From positions 6,324,001 through 6,388,000 of the forward strand of contig JAAXNY010000001.1 of assembly GCA_013420905.1 (NCBI GenBank): a DNA stretch of 64,000 nucleotides, in the 5' to 3' direction. Source of the DNA: Collybia mongolica (taxonomy: Eukaryota > Basidiomycota > Agaricomycetes > Agaricales > Clitocybaceae). Position 1 is the first letter of the stretch. Every line of letters starts with the position of its first letter. Below the pieces are notes generated by a model. That model was not told the origin of the DNA and did not search any database. It saw only the letters and a list, made by a program, of their open reading frames with translations. The translations under genes were made by a program, and so were the position numbers. Positions 45,401-57,055 of this stretch are shown here, piece by piece.

Positions 45401-46657
45401 TAAGGGGAATGTCCAATTTTGCACATACTCCCCCTGACTTCACACATTGGCATTGGCACTAGACATTGAACATTGGACATCAGCATCAGCACTCATGCCT
45501 GCACATTGGTACTCATGCCCACACACTGGCATTTGTACCTGCACATTGGCACTTGCACCCACACATTGGATTCCAGTTGGAGAACACATGGCTTGTTTGT
45601 AGATAGTGTACAGTAAAACCCTGAGTCACATGGCAACAATGGGAACCCCCTGCTATTGTTTAGACTAGGTATAGGATAGAAACACCTAGCAGAGGATCCT
45701 CAGAGTATTCTCTTTGGATTTCCTCTACTAGGTGAGTACATAGGTTCTACCATACTTCTAAATATAACTTTGGAAGGGGCTTCTTGGACTTGAACCATCA
45801 CATTCTCATTAGGGTGACACCACAAAAAGGTGTCTCCTGCATACTCAGTCCCTAGACTGTAGTGCATTCTTCTTGTATATGAGAATCTACTACTAGATAA
45901 CCAAGGGAAGTTGTAATTACAAGAGCCCCACCAAATCACCAATTATAAGCCCCACTAGACAAGTCAAAATCTGGGAAAAACCAACTATGTGACACAATGG
46001 CCTACATGTGACCTCAGTCACTGGCCAGGAAACCAAAACCCATTGCACCCACAGACATCAAACCAAGCTCTTTGAACTCACAGGATCTTCACTGACATCT
46101 GAACACACCTTGAGTGCATCTAGGAGGATAACATACTCCTGTCTCTATACTACCCAAATAACTAAAGGATGACAAAAGCCACTGTAAAAACAAGCAAATT
46201 TTGCCCACAAAGAGCACAAAGGGGTTTGTGCCACTGGAGTAAAAGATGGGGGTACAGATTAGATATAAAAGTGCATCAACCTCTCCTTGTTGCCACTAAA
46301 TCATCCTCCCCACACTCTACCACCCAACCTGGCAGACTTTATAGAAACTGACTTGTTTGAAGCATGGCGATATGGCCCAATGTTTGCACTTTGTCACACC
46401 CCAAAAGTATTTGGGTAATAGTTCCATGAAATCAGCAATGGATAAGACATATTCTACAGATACCATTATACCCCACAACTCCTAAATGAATCCATAAACC
46501 AACAATCACATGTCAAAAAGGAAAATAACTCAAAATCTGATATCCCATAAAATAAAATAATCCATAACCCATAAATCACATTAAAAGATAAACTCAGGAT
46601 TAGTCACCAGCCATGTGATATTACATGGAGACTCAAATACATGACTCATCTGACTCA
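45401..46657. repeat. Repeat-rich intergenic DNA including a copy of repeat W (45585-45775)
   Basis: 45430-45570 has a short degenerate repeat of the CACATTGGCA type. 45585-45775 is related to 933-1170. The remainder has no recognisable gene. Confidence 0.5.
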
Positions 46658-47905
46658 CTTGAGGTAGAGGGCCATTACTGGCAGATATGAGTCCTTATGT
46701 TTTTTTTTGATTAACTTTTCTTTATATTTCTAGAACCAGGTTGTTGCAATAGAACTAGCTATCCAGAATCTATTCAGCTTTATATTACTTTTTGTTGTTA
46801 ATAAGTTTGGTTCTGGAACACTTGTCAGGCATTGTCCTAGAATTAGATTGTAGGCTACAGGGAGTAGCTTGACATCATGGAAGGCCTGATGGATACACAA
46901 CATGAAGGTGCAATATGACCACACATTTGAACTTGCCAAATACTTGTTGCACTTCTGTAAGGGGTCATGTTGCCAAGAGGCTCAGACAGGGAGCAGTATA
47001 CACAGTATGAACCAACCACATAGGGAAGGGACAAGCATAGAGCACTAGAGGCTTGACTATGAGTAAAGAACCCAGCCCAAGTCTATTGCAAAGGTGCCCT
47101 TCCATAGAGAGGAAGGGGCACCTTATATGCAGTACATTATGCCTATGTCTCAAATAACAACAGAATCTGATATTAGTAACTCTACTGATGCAACAATCCA
47201 TCTGTGATATGTTAGTCCAGAGTAAACTACTATCTGTCAAGGGGTTAAAGCAGTGTATGTCAGAATAATAGATATAACAGTGAGGCTATACAAGCTGTGC
47301 AATAGTGATTCTGATGGCTAGATGTGGACAAACAAGTGATCCCCTTACAACTTCACCCATATCCATGGTATGCCAATAGAATTTGGTGTTTATAGATCCT
47401 ATACAAATATCCACCAATAAAAGGTAACAATATATATCTAGGCATTTTCCTTAAAAACAAGTCAGCTGGTAAAGTGGGGACTCAGACTCTCAGAGATGGA
47501 CTGTGTGAAAAAATTAACAAACTTGAAAATGTAGATCCATATTTGTATATTCCAAATATATAACTGGCTCGGTAGCTGCTCTGGGGACTTTACACTGAGC
47601 CACATGAGCCACACAGACCACACAGACAAATGCAGGTGTCTGCAGACTGACTCAGACCCTGTTTGGCAGGGAGCCCTGCTCAATTGACAGTCTGCATCTG
47701 AGCCAAGTCAAAGCTAAGTCTATAAATCCATGCTGTTACTTGGATGCTCAGACCCAGCTTGGAACAACTCCCCATGAAGTCCATGCAGACTGTCCAGATT
47801 GCTTACTTAATTATAGTTACCATTGCTTATTTAATGCACAAAATGCAACATTTTAGAGAGTCAAATACAAGGCCTCAAGGTTACATAACATGTGCATAAA
47901 GGAGG
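46658..47905 (+). repeat. Family B repeat, 5' part, carrying a solo LTR
   Basis: It starts CTTGAGGTAGAGGGCCATTA after an A, with the subterminal block ATGAGTCCTTATG that is complementary to the family 3' end. After the LTR at 46956-47349 it resumes and ends with the AGAGAGTCAAATACAAGGCC block seen at 37280. Confidence 0.75.
46956..47349 (+). mobile_element. Solo LTR, family D
   Basis: 394 bp, TGTAAGGGG...CCCCTTACA, flanked by the 5-bp duplication ACTTC (46951-46955 and 47350-47354). Related LTR pieces are at 44971, 49041, 26000 and 8958 (inverse). Confidence 0.85.
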
Positions 47906-48077
47906 TCTTTACACTAAGCCACATAACCCATGCAGAGTCTGCACAGACTCATTTGGCAGGACCATCAGCCAGACAAGAATCCATGTCCGTGCCAAGTCTG
48001 CATCAATCCACATAATTATATGCGGACACGTGGACTAGCACAGACAGACAGCTCGCAGAGTCTGCACAGCCAGTCAA
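47906..48077. other. Anonymous DNA
   Basis: Rich in GTCTGCACAG-type short motifs shared with the family B interior. No gene. Confidence 0.4.
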
Positions 48078-48959
48078 TTACAAGTTCTTTAGTTTACTAA
48101 AGACAAGTTCTTTATCAACCCAGTTTTCGGGCAGAAAGGTGATTCATTCATTCATTCATATTTCAACACCACAGGAAAATATTTCCATAATGGGATTTTT
48201 CTTCTCTTATGGCTTTTTACAGCATTTCTCCACAAATACAAAGTATTGTGACATAATTTGCATGTATTTGGGATGCTTACATAATGCCTTTGATGATGCC
48301 ATCAAAATTATGCATATCTAATATTTCAAAGTGTTGTGTTTCAAAATTTATTTTGTGATTTTCTCCATAACCACTAAAGCTATTAACTTTGTTTTTATAT
48401 GTTTGGAATGTACAAACATGGCTCTACAATTTCCTTGTTGAGCACATTTTTCCCACAGTCTATTTTGAGTGAAATATTAGAAATGTCCAGATTCAGCTAG
48501 TTTTGAAGGTCTGTGTGTTATACCAAAGATGAACAAACATCTTATAACAACAATGACCCTTACTAAACATAACCCTTGTGGGAAATTATCTTAAACATTG
48601 GAAAAATCAACAACTATTACTATATTTACCTGAAATACAAAGAGGATTGAATTCTCTATTTATTGACATATGTCACATGATCTATTCCATCACATAAGCA
48701 TACCAAATACATGACAACAATCTGAATGCTCATTTAGTGTCCATGATCCTGGGAAAAGTAAGTTCTGATGGTTTTTGTGCACAGGCATTGCTTGTTTGCT
48801 TGGTAACATTTTCCCAGGGTCACATGACCTCTAAAACTATCATCTACATTGTTTCTAGTCATTTACAACTTCCTGAATGTGGAATGGACTTATTTCTCCT
48901 AAGAAAAGAAATAAAGAACAAGTACCTGCCACACAGTGTGTTGGCCCACTCCACCCAAG
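48078..48959 (-). repeat. Family A repeat (copy 5)
   Basis: 882 bp with full ends: CTTGGGTGGAGTGGG (48959, minus) and hairpin TCTTTAGTAAACTAAAGA followed by ACTTGTAA at 48078. Three or four ATTC units. Confidence 0.92.
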
Positions 48960-49040
48960 CAGGCATTTGGATCAATATTACTTCTGTAGTGATTTAAGTA
49001 TTTGGTATATTCTTTATTTATTAATTGTCTTAAAATTTAA

Positions 49041-49313
49041 ACAATTAGTTTAAGTTTCACAATTGGGTAGTCCAATCTATAAATAGGTACATTGGATAAA
49101 TACTGTGGGTAAGTCTATATCAGCCTACTAGAGATGTGCAAATAGTACAGGGGTAAAGTATCAGTAAGAAGTAAACTAATATTTGTAAAAGGAATAAGAA
49201 CATATCACAAGGTAGATAGAATTACACCAAGGTAGTCTCAAGGTATACAGCAGCATATAGGTGCATATACAATAGAACAAGGTATATCTGAGCAACTAGA
49301 TGTGGGGCACATA
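49041..49313 (+). repeat. Family D LTR, partial, left of mariner
   Basis: Includes CACAATTGGGTAGTCCAATC and a TATA-like CTATAAATAGG, up to the TA target base pair. Truncated at its 5' side. Confidence 0.75.
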
Positions 49314-50751
49314 CAGTAGGTCAAAAAACTGTCCCAATGTTTGGTCATTTTGGCAAGATCTTTACTGCAGCAAGCTTTAACATCATGTGATGTATTGTGG
49401 GAACAATAAACAAATTCATGTGACCATGTTGATATAAATTCAACATGTTTCCATCATTACAATCATTCTTTCCTTCCCCCATCATCCCATGAGACCTACA
49501 TCTTCTACCCAACACCTTTCTGTGATCTCCCTCCTTCAAGAAGGCTATACATACCTTGCATCAGATCCAGTCCAAAACCACTCTGGGAAAGTCTACCATT
49601 GGGAGAATCAAGAAGGAACTGGATATGGACAAGGAAAACCACAGGGGGGGATGTCCTTCTAAGCTCTCTCCTGGTGACAAACAGTCAATTATTTGACAAA
49701 TCACCACTGGAAGGCTTGATAATGCTGTAGAGGCCACCCACTTCATCAACCAAACTCTTCCCAACCCTGTCACACTCCAAACAGTCAGGAATGCACTCAA
49801 AAAGAATGACTTTTGTAGTGTTGTCAAGAGAAAACGTCCTCTTCTCAAAAAGGCTCATCAACTGCAACATCTTCAATGGGCAAGATACCATGAAAACTAG
49901 ACAGTGGAGGATTGGAAAAGGATCTTATGGTCAGATGAGGTCAAAATCAACAGGATTGGGTCAGATGGAAGGACTTATACTTGGAAGAAGAAGGGAGAAC
50001 CACTTTCTAACAGAACCACCACTCCTACTGTCAAACATGGAGGAGGAAATAATCTTATGGTGTGGGGTTGTATGGGGTGGAATGGAGTAGGAGTGCTTAC
50101 AGAGGTCCAGGGGATTATGAATGCAGACCAATACTGCCAGATTTTGGATGGGGGAGTAGTGGAAAGCTTTGAAAAGCTGGAGATGCCAGAGGGAGAGAGG
50201 ATGTTTCAGCAGGACAATGACCCCAAACATGCATCCAACAAGGCAACCAAGTGGTTTGAAGACAACAACATTGATGTTATGGTCTGGCCAGCACAATCCC
50301 CTGACATCAACCCCATTGAACATCTCTGGGTAGTGTTGAAGAAGGCACTTAAGAAATACTCCAACAGCCCCCAAAGGAGTACATGAGTTGTGGGATAGGG
50401 TGGTAGTGGAATGGAATGGAATTCCACCAGAAACATGCCAGACATTTATAGAAAGCATGCCTAGAAGGGTTCAAGCAGTTATTAAGGCAAAATGTGGTCA
50501 TACCAAGTATTAATTGTGTAAATAGAGACTTTGGAGATGTAGGTCAAAAAACTGTCCCAATGAGTAATTATTTTGTTCAATTTGTTATGAAATGAGTTTT
50601 TATTCAAATAAGAAAAGTAGGGGCTCATTTCAAAGCTAATATGGTGTAGTATCATATATATATTTCTCAGAATGATATCAATCCCCAGTACTCTGTTATA
50701 AGTAAATCATTATAAAATGACCAAACATTGGGACAGTTTTTTGAGCTACTG
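49314..50751 (+). mobile_element. Tc1/mariner transposon, decayed
   Basis: Starts CAGTAGGTCAAAAAACTG and ends CAGTTTTTTGAGCTACTG, flanked by TA (49312-49313, 50752-50753). The left terminal repeat has lost its inner part. Family D copies at 26228 and 45369 show the empty target. Related to, but distinct from, the element at 38644. Confidence 0.92.
49487..50511 (+). pseudogene. Tc1/mariner transposase pseudogene
   Basis: Catalytic Asp in LWSDEVK, Asp in FQQDNDPKHA and Glu in NPIEHLW are still present. The frame is broken by a shift near 49545, stops near 49695 and 49899, and another shift near 50376. The best surviving stretch is 49904-50386. Confidence 0.88.
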
Positions 50752-51300
50752 TATGCACTCACCCTACACATGTCTGGTTTGGGCACAGGGGTGATTGGCA
50801 CTACTTGGTCTAGACAGCACATCCAGGGGTGCACATCCAGCCACCAGGTGATGGTTCTACCATATGTAATACACCACTGCACCACCCATGTCCACCATGC
50901 TAGCTGCTCACTAGCAGATGTAGGCAGGCAGTCACTGGTAATGTGGCAGGTGCCTCTGTGGTTCTTGCTGCAGCTCTTATTGTTGTGATTTTGCAGTTGT
51001 TATTATCACTGAGAGGGGTGGGTATGAGAGACGGTGGTGGCATCCATGGCAGTGGGACCTGGCATTGTATTTGGCAGTATTGTGCACAATCATATAGCAG
51101 GGGGGTGATGGGAGGGGCAGCTGGGTATGTAGTGGTGGTGGTTGACAACAAGGCTAATGGGTGATGTGGCACCCATCAACAATACTCAGCCATTGCCAGA
51201 ACAAAAGAGTGGGCAGCAGGGGGACTTTATAGTAACAAGCAACTTGGAGTGACAAGCTCATATTGCCAAATGGTTAATCTCCATGCTTTATGCCTGTACT
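50752..51300 (+). repeat. Family D LTR end plus leader, right of mariner
   Basis: Continues the family D element: LTR end CACCCTACA, then leader sequence also found at 26252-26371 plus 32740-32985 and, in inverse, at 4249-4335. No gag is visible. Confidence 0.7.
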
Positions 51301-52294
51301 TTACACTCCCCCACATGTCCTTGTGGACTCCGCATGGACTCCATATGGACTCTGCACGGACTCCGTGTGGACTCACTTACTTTCTTTTATTATGAAGCAC
51401 TTACTTACTCTTTTACTTACTAACAATCTATATAATTAATAGAATAAAACATATATGATAAAATAATGTAATATAGGTCATTGGCCCCCCTGATGTTGTC
51501 AGCAGCCTGGGTTTCAGTGGTGGCGGCACTGGCCACTTGTCTTGCCATTGTCCCTGTTGTCCTTAGTCATCATTGTTGTTGTCGTCCTTGTGGTGGTGGT
51601 TGTCGTCTTTGTTGTAGTTGTTGTTGTTGTTGCTGTGCCATTGTTAGTGCCACTGTTGCTGCTGCTGTTGCTGTTGCTGTCTTCATTGTTGTTGTTGTTG
51701 TTGCCGCCTTCCTCCTGTTGCTGTTGGTGGCCATATCCTTTGTTTCAAGTTCCTGAAGTGGGGGGGGGGGGGACACACTGCGTGGTGAGCATGTGGGTGA
51801 GCGGCAGTATACAACTCACCTGGTTCTGCCCCTCAGGGCGCCCTTTCCTCGTCATCCCCTCGTTCCATGTCCATTTCTATCCTTCTCCCCACACCGTCTT
51901 GTGTGTCATCATGTTGATGTCAGTTGGTGTTCGATGTGTTGGCATTGGCGGTGTGGGTGCATTGGCATTGGTGTCAGCGTTGGCAGTTTTGGCGGATGTT
52001 GTTGATGTGGTTGAAAAGAACCAACAAAAACGTGGCAATGGTAATGTGATCATTGCATGTGCCTCATAATCATGTGACCTAAGTTTATTGACTTGAGGCC
52101 AGTGATTCTGTAGCTAGAAATGCCTGCCTTGCCCAACGGTTATGAACGCCAAACATATTACGTAATGTTTGTGCCTGTACGCATTCGAACCTAGTTGGAT
52201 GCAAGTTTTTCACTGCTGTTATGTTATGTTATTAGTAGCAAATAGTATATATAATTTGTGTAAATAAAATTTATATTACTAATCTGATTAGTAA
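51301..52294. other. Low-complexity and anonymous DNA
   Basis: 51310-51375 is a degenerate GGACTCC repeat like that at 61665-61800. 51550-51720 is rich in TTG/GTT triplets and yields artefactual Val/Leu or Gln/Thr frames. 52149-52170 is an imperfect palindrome around ATTACGTA. No gene supported. Confidence 0.5.
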
Positions 52295-53181
52295 CTTGGG
52301 TGGAGTGGGCCAACACACTGTGTGGCAGGTACTTGTTCTTTATTTCTTTTCTTAGGAGAAATAAGTCCATTCCACATTCAGGAAGTTGTAAATGACTAGA
52401 AACAATGTAGATGATAGTTTTAGAGGTCATGTGACCCTGGGAAAATGTTACCAAGCAAACAAGCAATGCCTGTGCACAAAAACCATCAGAACTTACTTTT
52501 CCCAGGATCATGGACACTAAATGAGCATTCAGATTGTTGTCATGTATTTGGTATGCTTATGTGATGGAATAGATCATGTGACATATGTCAATAAATAGAG
52601 AATTCAATCCTCTTTGTATTTCAGGTAAATATAGTAATAGTTGTTGATTTTTCCAATGTTTAAGATAATTTCCCACAAGGGTTATGTTTAGTAAGGGTCA
52701 TTGTTGTTATAAGATGTTTGTTCATCTTTGGTATAACACACAGACCTTCAAAACTAGCTGAATCTGGACATTTCTAATATTTCACTCAAAATAGACTGTG
52801 GGAAAAATGTGCTCAACAAGGAAATTGTAGAGCCATGTTTGTACATTCCAAACATATAAAAACAAAGTTAATAGCTTTAGTGGTTATGGAGAAAATCACA
52901 AAATAAATTTTGAAACACAACACTTTGAAATATTAGATATGCATAATTTTGATGGCATCATCAAAGGCATTATGTAAGCATCCCAAATACATGCAAATTA
53001 TGTCACAATACTTTGTATTTGTGGAGGATGCTGTAAAAAGCCATAAGAGAAGAAAAATCCCATTATGGAAATATTTTCCTGCAGTGTTGAAATATGAATG
53101 AATGAATGAATGAATCACCTTTCTGCCCGAAAACTGGGTTGAGATAAAGAACTCATCTTTAGTAAACTAAAGAACTCGTAA
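52295..53181 (+). repeat. Family A repeat (copy 6), complete
   Basis: 887 bp, from CTTGGGTGGAGTGGG to hairpin TCTTTAGTAAACTAAAGA plus ACTCGTAA. Flanks GATTAGTAA|...|CTGTGACA again give an A|C junction. This is the cleanest copy in its own forward orientation. Confidence 0.92.
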
Positions 53182-53389
53182 CTGTGACATAGTCTTCCCA
53201 TTGTAAAAATTGTACAAGATTTAAAATCTACTTGTTTTCTACATACTCTTGAGACTTTGGTTATTGAAACATGGTATTTTAAATTCACAAGATTTTTCAC
53301 CTGATGGTTTTGCTGCTGTCCAAAAGTGGTGGTGACTAAGCACCATGCACTATACAAGTCACTCAATCTCGCTCATTCAAACTTGGTCC

Positions 53390-54790
53390 AATGCAAGCAG
53401 CTTTTGGCTGTAAGTATAAAGGGGGAGCAAGCAAGGCATGAAGTGGTAAAGGGGCTAGCAGATTATGGCTTGGTGATCTCAGAGGCACCCTGTAAAACCT
53501 AGCTTGGGTCTTATTTTACTTTTTCTTGAACAATACACTGAACCTGCACAAATAATATTAAAACACAATGCCTAACTTATTGGGTCATGACAGGTGGCCA
53601 CCTCACTCTGGCAAACCAGCTGCAAAGTGAGGTCATAATCAGTTTTTGATGACATTGTCCTCAATGTTATGCCATCTGTTACAAATTCTCTATTCATGTG
53701 TTCTACTCACTCTTTTCTCTTTACATACTATTGATTACACATGCTTACCAACATTGGCCAACTCTTATCTCTAAACTCCATATATGCATTCTATTTCTCA
53801 TACTTACTAATCTCCTTATCTATACAACCAATAGTGTAAACCATGCTTATCTATGCTTATTGGACCCATACATATATATAGGGATATTCTGGCATAGTTA
53901 GTTCTTTAGCTTGACCTAGCTGAATTCACCTTATTCATCTACCTTGACTCCTTGATGTGAACTTGATCCTACTTGCCTTATGAAGGGAGTAGTGTATCAT
54001 TGAATGAACAATCTGACTTAGCCCTAAAGAGGGAGTTATCAGATGTTGGACTTACAGAGTCAACGGTCTTAGTACAAATGAATGACAAACCAGATTGACT
54101 TGGTGGATAAGGCCTAAACAGCTGTAACACCATCTGTAATAATAAATATGCACTGCCTACCACATCAATTCAAGGTTCATATCAATAATAACCCCTGCTA
54201 AACACATTTCAACACAAGTTTAAAAGCCATATCTCAATATTTCTGCCTCAGAATTCATAATCTCATTATTTACAGACATGTTATGATGCCATCACTGATC
54301 CTGGATGTAATGCTAGAATACTTTTTGATTGCATTGGAAGCTACCCAGTAACTGAAATATCAGCATGAAATGGGCAGAACAAAAAAATAACCAATTACTA
54401 TAGTCCCAATGCTGTCTCACAAAGAAGGAGAGTTGATTTCCAAGATCTTAGATTGCCTTGATATTCCATTTATGCTTGGTTTATGTTGACAATGTCAATA
54501 ATTGATCATGACCTCACTTTGCAGCTGATTTGCCAGAGTGAGGTGGTCACCTGTCATGACCCAATAAGGTAGGCATTGTGTTTTTACATATTATTTGTGC
54601 AGGTTCAGTGTGTTGTTCAAGAAACAGTAAAATAAGACCCAAGCTAGGTTTTATGGGGTACCTCTGAGATCACCAAGCCATAATCTACCAGCCCCTCTAC
54701 CACTTTCATGCGAGATCTTTGCCACAGTGCAAATATCAACAAATGACAATTTGTTTACATGTAAAGTGGTATGACGGGATGGTTTTAGGA
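53390..54790. repeat. Inverted-repeat element with solo LTR inside
   Basis: The arms (about 53390-53640 and 54490-54790) are inverted relatives sharing GGCTTGGTGATCTCAGAGG and CACTTTGCAGCTG-type blocks. A third single arm is at 61975-62195. Without the LTR the centre is non-coding. It could be a MITE-like element or two oppositely placed LTRs; I cannot decide. Confidence 0.6.
53677..54129 (+). mobile_element. Solo LTR, family C
   Basis: 453 bp, TGTTACAAATT...GCTGTAACA, with the 5-bp duplication CCATC (53672-53676 and 54130-54134). A TATA-like CATATATATAGGG lies at 53871-53884. Orientation is inferred from that TATA. A partial relative is at 3106-3357. Confidence 0.92.
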
Positions 54791-54921
54791 GCCTGCTTAA
54801 TTTCCTGCAAATTTCCTATGAATAAACTCTTGAGATGAAAAAAGTCAACGACTCCCATGTTGGTATTACGTCAGTCTACTATGCATAAAGGTAATATAAA
54901 TGTCATAAAGCTTAAGCTACT

Positions 54922-56850
54922 CTACGGCTTCCCCCGGAACATTTTTTTTATTGCAGCACTCGAATAAGACTTGGGGCGCTCGAGAGCTAACAGAAAATAT
55001 AAATTGTCAGCGGAGCCAGAGTATGCAAGAAAAGTACACATACGAGCACCGAGAGCACGATCCCAAATTAACTGTGCAGCAACACCAAAAGCACGCGATA
55101 CACCGAACAGAACAGTGTAGAACTGCATTTGATGCATTCCATAGTGGGTGAGGAGGACACCAGAGTGTGCATCAACATTGGGCCACGGGTTCTTTGCTTT
55201 GCCAGCCTATTTGCAATGAACAACATCAATGAGGACTAAACACAAATGGACGGAAATCATACCTCGAGGAGGATATCAGGAACCAGTGTATATATTTGAC
55301 CAACGAGTTTGAAGAGTTTATCATCAGGCAAGTGCTTCAGGGCAAATTCGCGCTGGGCGGTATAACGAGGATCTGTTTTCCTGAGGACAGCGTGGCCATA
55401 TCCGGGAACAACCTGACCACCCTTGAGAGTAGACCAGACATACTCTTTAACAGCCTCGTCAGAAGCATCCTCACCAATCTTCGCTTGCATCTTGCGGAGC
55501 CAGATGAGGACTTCTTGGTTCGCAAGGCCGTGGAGAGGACCAGCGAGGCCGTTGAGAGCGGCAGCGTACGAAAGGAACGGATCCGATAGGGCAGAACCGA
55601 CCAGTTTGCCGGTATGCGCGGACACGTTCCCACCTTCATGGTCACTAAGAGAAGGAAGAATCCTCTAGCTGATGTAAAAGTGTATGAAGAGATAGGTGAT
55701 ACAAACCTATGGATGGTAAGGTACAGACGAAGAAGTTCCACAAAGCCAGCATCTTCACCAAATCCAAGAAGCGACGCCAGGTTGTGGGAATAATCCTTTG
55801 AAGCATCGATAGCAGGCAGTTTACCCTGCCCAAAGACATTACGGTAGATGCGGCCAGCGATGTTGGGAAGTTTTGCGATGCTACGTTTTTGATGTGAACA
55901 AAAATTAAAGGTACTCAAAAAGTTTACTCACAGATCCATCGAGTCCTCGAAAGTCGGTCCCCAGTACTCCTTCTTGGGGACACCATCTTGGTATGCTTTA
56001 GCAAAAGCTGAATTGTGGTTCAGCTGACGACGAAACGTCAGACTGACGACGATAACAAACAATAAAATATATATACCGCAGTGACTGCCAAACTGAACTG
56101 GCTCATCGGGTGAAGGGTGGGCGGGCACCTGTCTAGGATCTCCTCCACGAATTCGGGGATAACTGAGCGCGCCGCCCAATCTTTCGAAAGTTCGGTAACT
56201 TGCTCCTGAGTGGGGATCTCACCAGTGACCAAAAGCCAAAAGAGGCCTTCGGGTAAGGGTTCTGAACCACCGGGAGCCTTTGGAAGGAATTTTTGACATT
56301 CCGGAATGGTCTTTCCGCGGAATCGAATGCCCTCCTCTACCACGACACAAGTCAGAAAGAAATGAGAATAGTATAACCCTTGAATTGCGTACCTGCGTCC
56401 AAAACTGAGCCGTCCCAAATAAGAGCGGGAAGCCCTCTCATTCCACTAAGCAGGAGGGGTGTTAGAGGCCATCTAATGATGGCAAGCAAGCACGACTTAC
56501 CCATAAAGCTGGTCTACGAGTACAGGTCCGAAGGATTCCTTGCCATATTTTGCGCGGACCGCCTTGACCTGTTTCAACCAATGACATACAAGTCAGAACA
56601 AGAAAAAAACAAGTGTGAAAGGTGGGAAAAAAGGATACTTACATTCTCAATCTCAGAGGGAATAAGCTCAGCGAGTCTCTCTTTGAGGGTAACTACTTTC
56701 GTAGAAGAGTACCGGACCGAGGAGAAGGCACTTCTAAGAACTGGTGAGCGTGACTACGATCATGTGAGGGGTGTCAGCTGTTTCTAGTATGCGAGGCAGG
56801 TATGAATGGAATTTTACAGCGTTGATAACTAGACGAGCAGGGGCAGCCAT
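54922..56850 (-). CDS. CIT1: Citrate synthase, mitochondrial, 466 aa
   Basis: It condenses acetyl-CoA with oxaloacetate at the entry of the TCA cycle. Exons (minus): 56850-56818, 56753-56643, 56568-56501, 56445-56393, 56336-56077, 56023-55932, 55880-55707, 55644-55263, 55206-55044, 54986-54922; 1,401 coding bases, frame closed. The N-terminus ([11 protein letters not shown], then [12 protein letters not shown]) is a likely mitochondrial presequence. Catalytic residues seen: His in [10 protein letters not shown], His in [13 protein letters not shown] and Asp in NVDAHSGV. Also [11 protein letters not shown] and [20 protein letters not shown]. Length is typical. The first acceptor (56754) was chosen because it alone keeps the frame. 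Divergent from TRM8. Confidence 0.95.
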
Positions 56851-57055
56851 GATGGTGGAAGAGAGATAAAAAAAAAAGTGAAAGGAGGAGTTGGAAGATG
56901 GAGTGGACTATGTTGTGCGCTGACGGCAAGAGGTGGACAAACTTGGACAACTCACCAAAAAAAAAAATTAAATACAGCGCGTCACGTGGTCGCTTGATAT
57001 TAACCGGAGCAACGGGACAGCGAATCTCGAAACATCTCTTCAAAGTAGGATCACT
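56851..57055. promoter_or_regulatory. Shared promoter of CIT1 and TRM8 with an E-box
   Basis: Only 205 bp separate the two start codons. The palindrome CACGTG (56983-56988) is the classic bHLH (E-box) core. Two A-runs (56868-56877 and 56958-56968) flank it. Function is inferred from position. Confidence 0.5.

Noticed and set aside
51542..52069. 175-codon Val/Leu-rich ORF resembling membrane segments
   Set aside because: Produced by TTG/GTT triplet repeats; no family motif and the opposite strand is equally open.
52120..52206. tRNA-like stretch with ATTCGAACC and a central palindrome
   Set aside because: B-box-like bases are present but no cloverleaf can be built and the acceptor stem does not pair.
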